Assembly: GCA_965372355.1 (NCBI GenBank)
Contig: CBDVBZ010000183.1
Span: 1 to 5,485, forward strand
Source: CBDVBZ01 sp965372355
Lineage (GTDB): Bacteria; Krumholzibacteriota; Krumholzibacteriia; WVZY01
Direction of reading: 5' to 3'
Length of the DNA stretch: 5,485 nt
Shown here: positions 4,999 through 5,485 of the stretch, in pieces
Layout: every line of letters begins with the position of its first letter
Position numbering within the stretch: the first letter of the stretch is position 1
Notes under the pieces: model-generated
Databases searched by the model: none
The model's input: the letters and a program-made list of their open reading frames with translations, nothing else
Told to the model about the DNA's origin: nothing
Made by a program: the position numbers and the translations under genes

Positions 4999-5485
4999 CT
5001 ACTCGTCGGCGCCTTCCGAGACGGGCATCGCCAGCCCCGAGATGCGCGGATCCCGTACGCCGATAAACCGTCCGTCGCCGAGTCTCTCGGCGGCGATCAC
5101 CCGGCCGACAACGTCCCGGGTGCGCGTCCGGTACCCGATGGCTTCCAGCTCCGCGCGAAGCCCGGGAGGCTCGCTCCCCTCCTCAAAATAAACCGCATCG
5201 GGCCACCATTGATGGTGAATCCGTGGGGCGTCCACCGCCTCGGTTAGATCCATTCCATCATAGCATCGATTCAAAACCACCTGAAGTATCGCGCTCAATA
5301 TGCGCGGGCCTCCGCGCGAGCCGAGCGCGATCCATGGCTCGCCATCTTTGACAACGATCGTCGGGCTCATGCTGCTCAGCATGCGGGCACCGGGCGCAAC
5401 GGCATTGACGCCGCTGCCCACAAGACCGTACCGGTTTGGCAAACCGGGTCTCGTATCGAAGTCATCCATCTCGTTATTGAGCAGA
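4999..5485 (-). CDS. ggt: Gamma-glutamyltransferase, C-terminal part of small subunit (5' partial)
   Basis: The minus-strand frame enters from the right edge with LLNNEMDDF and ends at the TAG at 4999-5001, giving 161 visible residues. It aligns by memory with the E. coli Ggt C-terminus without gaps through the active-site motifs. NNEMDDF carries the substrate amino-group ligands (E. coli Gln430 and Asp433; Glu here, as in human GGT1). MLSSMSPT carries the Ser462/Ser463 equivalents, and GSRGG the Gly483/Gly484 oxyanion-hole pair. Then come NAPRFHHQW-like (DAPRIHHQW) and GVRDPR near the end. The catalytic threonine and large subunit lie outside the window. The enzyme cleaves gamma-glutamyl bonds, for example in glutathione, normally in the periplasm or outside the cell after autoprocessing. 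All visible key residues are kept, so it looks functional. It is convergent with the preceding genes. Confidence 0.93.
   Translation of the reverse strand, partial: LLNNEMDDFDTRPGLPNRYGLVGSGVNAVAPGARMLSSMSPTIVVKDGEPWIALGSRGGPRILSAILQVVLNRCYDGMDLTEAVDAPRIHHQWWPDAVYFEEGSEPPGLRAELEAIGYRTRTRDVVGRVIAAERLGDGRFIGVRDPRISGLAMPVSEGADE

Noticed and set aside
4987..5247. 86-codon + strand open frame opposite ggt
   Set aside because: It is a shadow of the clearly conserved gamma-glutamyltransferase on the other strand.
1..5485. CRISPR arrays, insertion sequences, tRNA genes
   Set aside because: No regularly spaced direct repeats, transposase motifs, terminal inverted repeats or cloverleaf sequences were found on either strand.

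Overview
The window looks like a stretch of a moderately GC-rich bacterial chromosome from a Gram-negative (diderm) organism. The evidence is a secreted FG-GAP/VCBS repeat protein, a lipoprotein with an outer-membrane-type sorting signal, a gamma-glutamyltransferase, Shine-Dalgarno sites and intrinsic terminators. Large secreted repeat proteins and lipoproteins with Ig-like and leucine-rich modules are common in Myxococcota and in FCB-type lineages (Krumholzibacteria, Eisenbacteria, Zixibacteria, Gemmatimonadota). That placement is an impression and is not proven by the sequence.

Layout. Positions 1-1505 (+) hold an FG-GAP/VCBS beta-propeller protein whose start lies before the window. It carries eight calcium-loop motifs. 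Positions 1506-1708 form a compact control region. A near-perfect extended -10 promoter at 1598-1606 is followed about 55 nt later by an intrinsic terminator at 1661-1687, then by the Shine-Dalgarno of the next gene. Positions 1709-4642 (+) encode a 977-residue lipoprotein: proline-rich linker, ZU5-like domain, helical domain, beta-rich region, Big-1-like Ig domain and about nine leucine-rich repeats. The longest open frame starts at 1589, but the real start is almost certainly the GTG at 1709.

Positions 4643-4998 are the most unusual part. Two inverted repeats follow the lipoprotein stop, and the second overlaps a candidate promoter. From about 4702 to 4975 there is a dense chain of abutting RNA hairpins, one with a UUCG tetraloop. 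Within it lies a 14-codon ORF preceded by a Shine-Dalgarno with 14 nt of complementarity to the 3' end of 16S rRNA. The unit ends in a strong 13-bp terminator stem that probably also serves the convergent gene. I read it as a free-standing structured RNA or peptide-encoding RNA and could not assign it to any RNA family I know.

Positions 4999-5485 (-) hold the C-terminal part of a gamma-glutamyltransferase small subunit, which runs off the window.

The protein genes do not form an obvious pathway. The two + strand genes are both exported repeat proteins, probably for cell-surface or extracellular binding. The gamma-glutamyltransferase is a convergent and probably unrelated neighbour.
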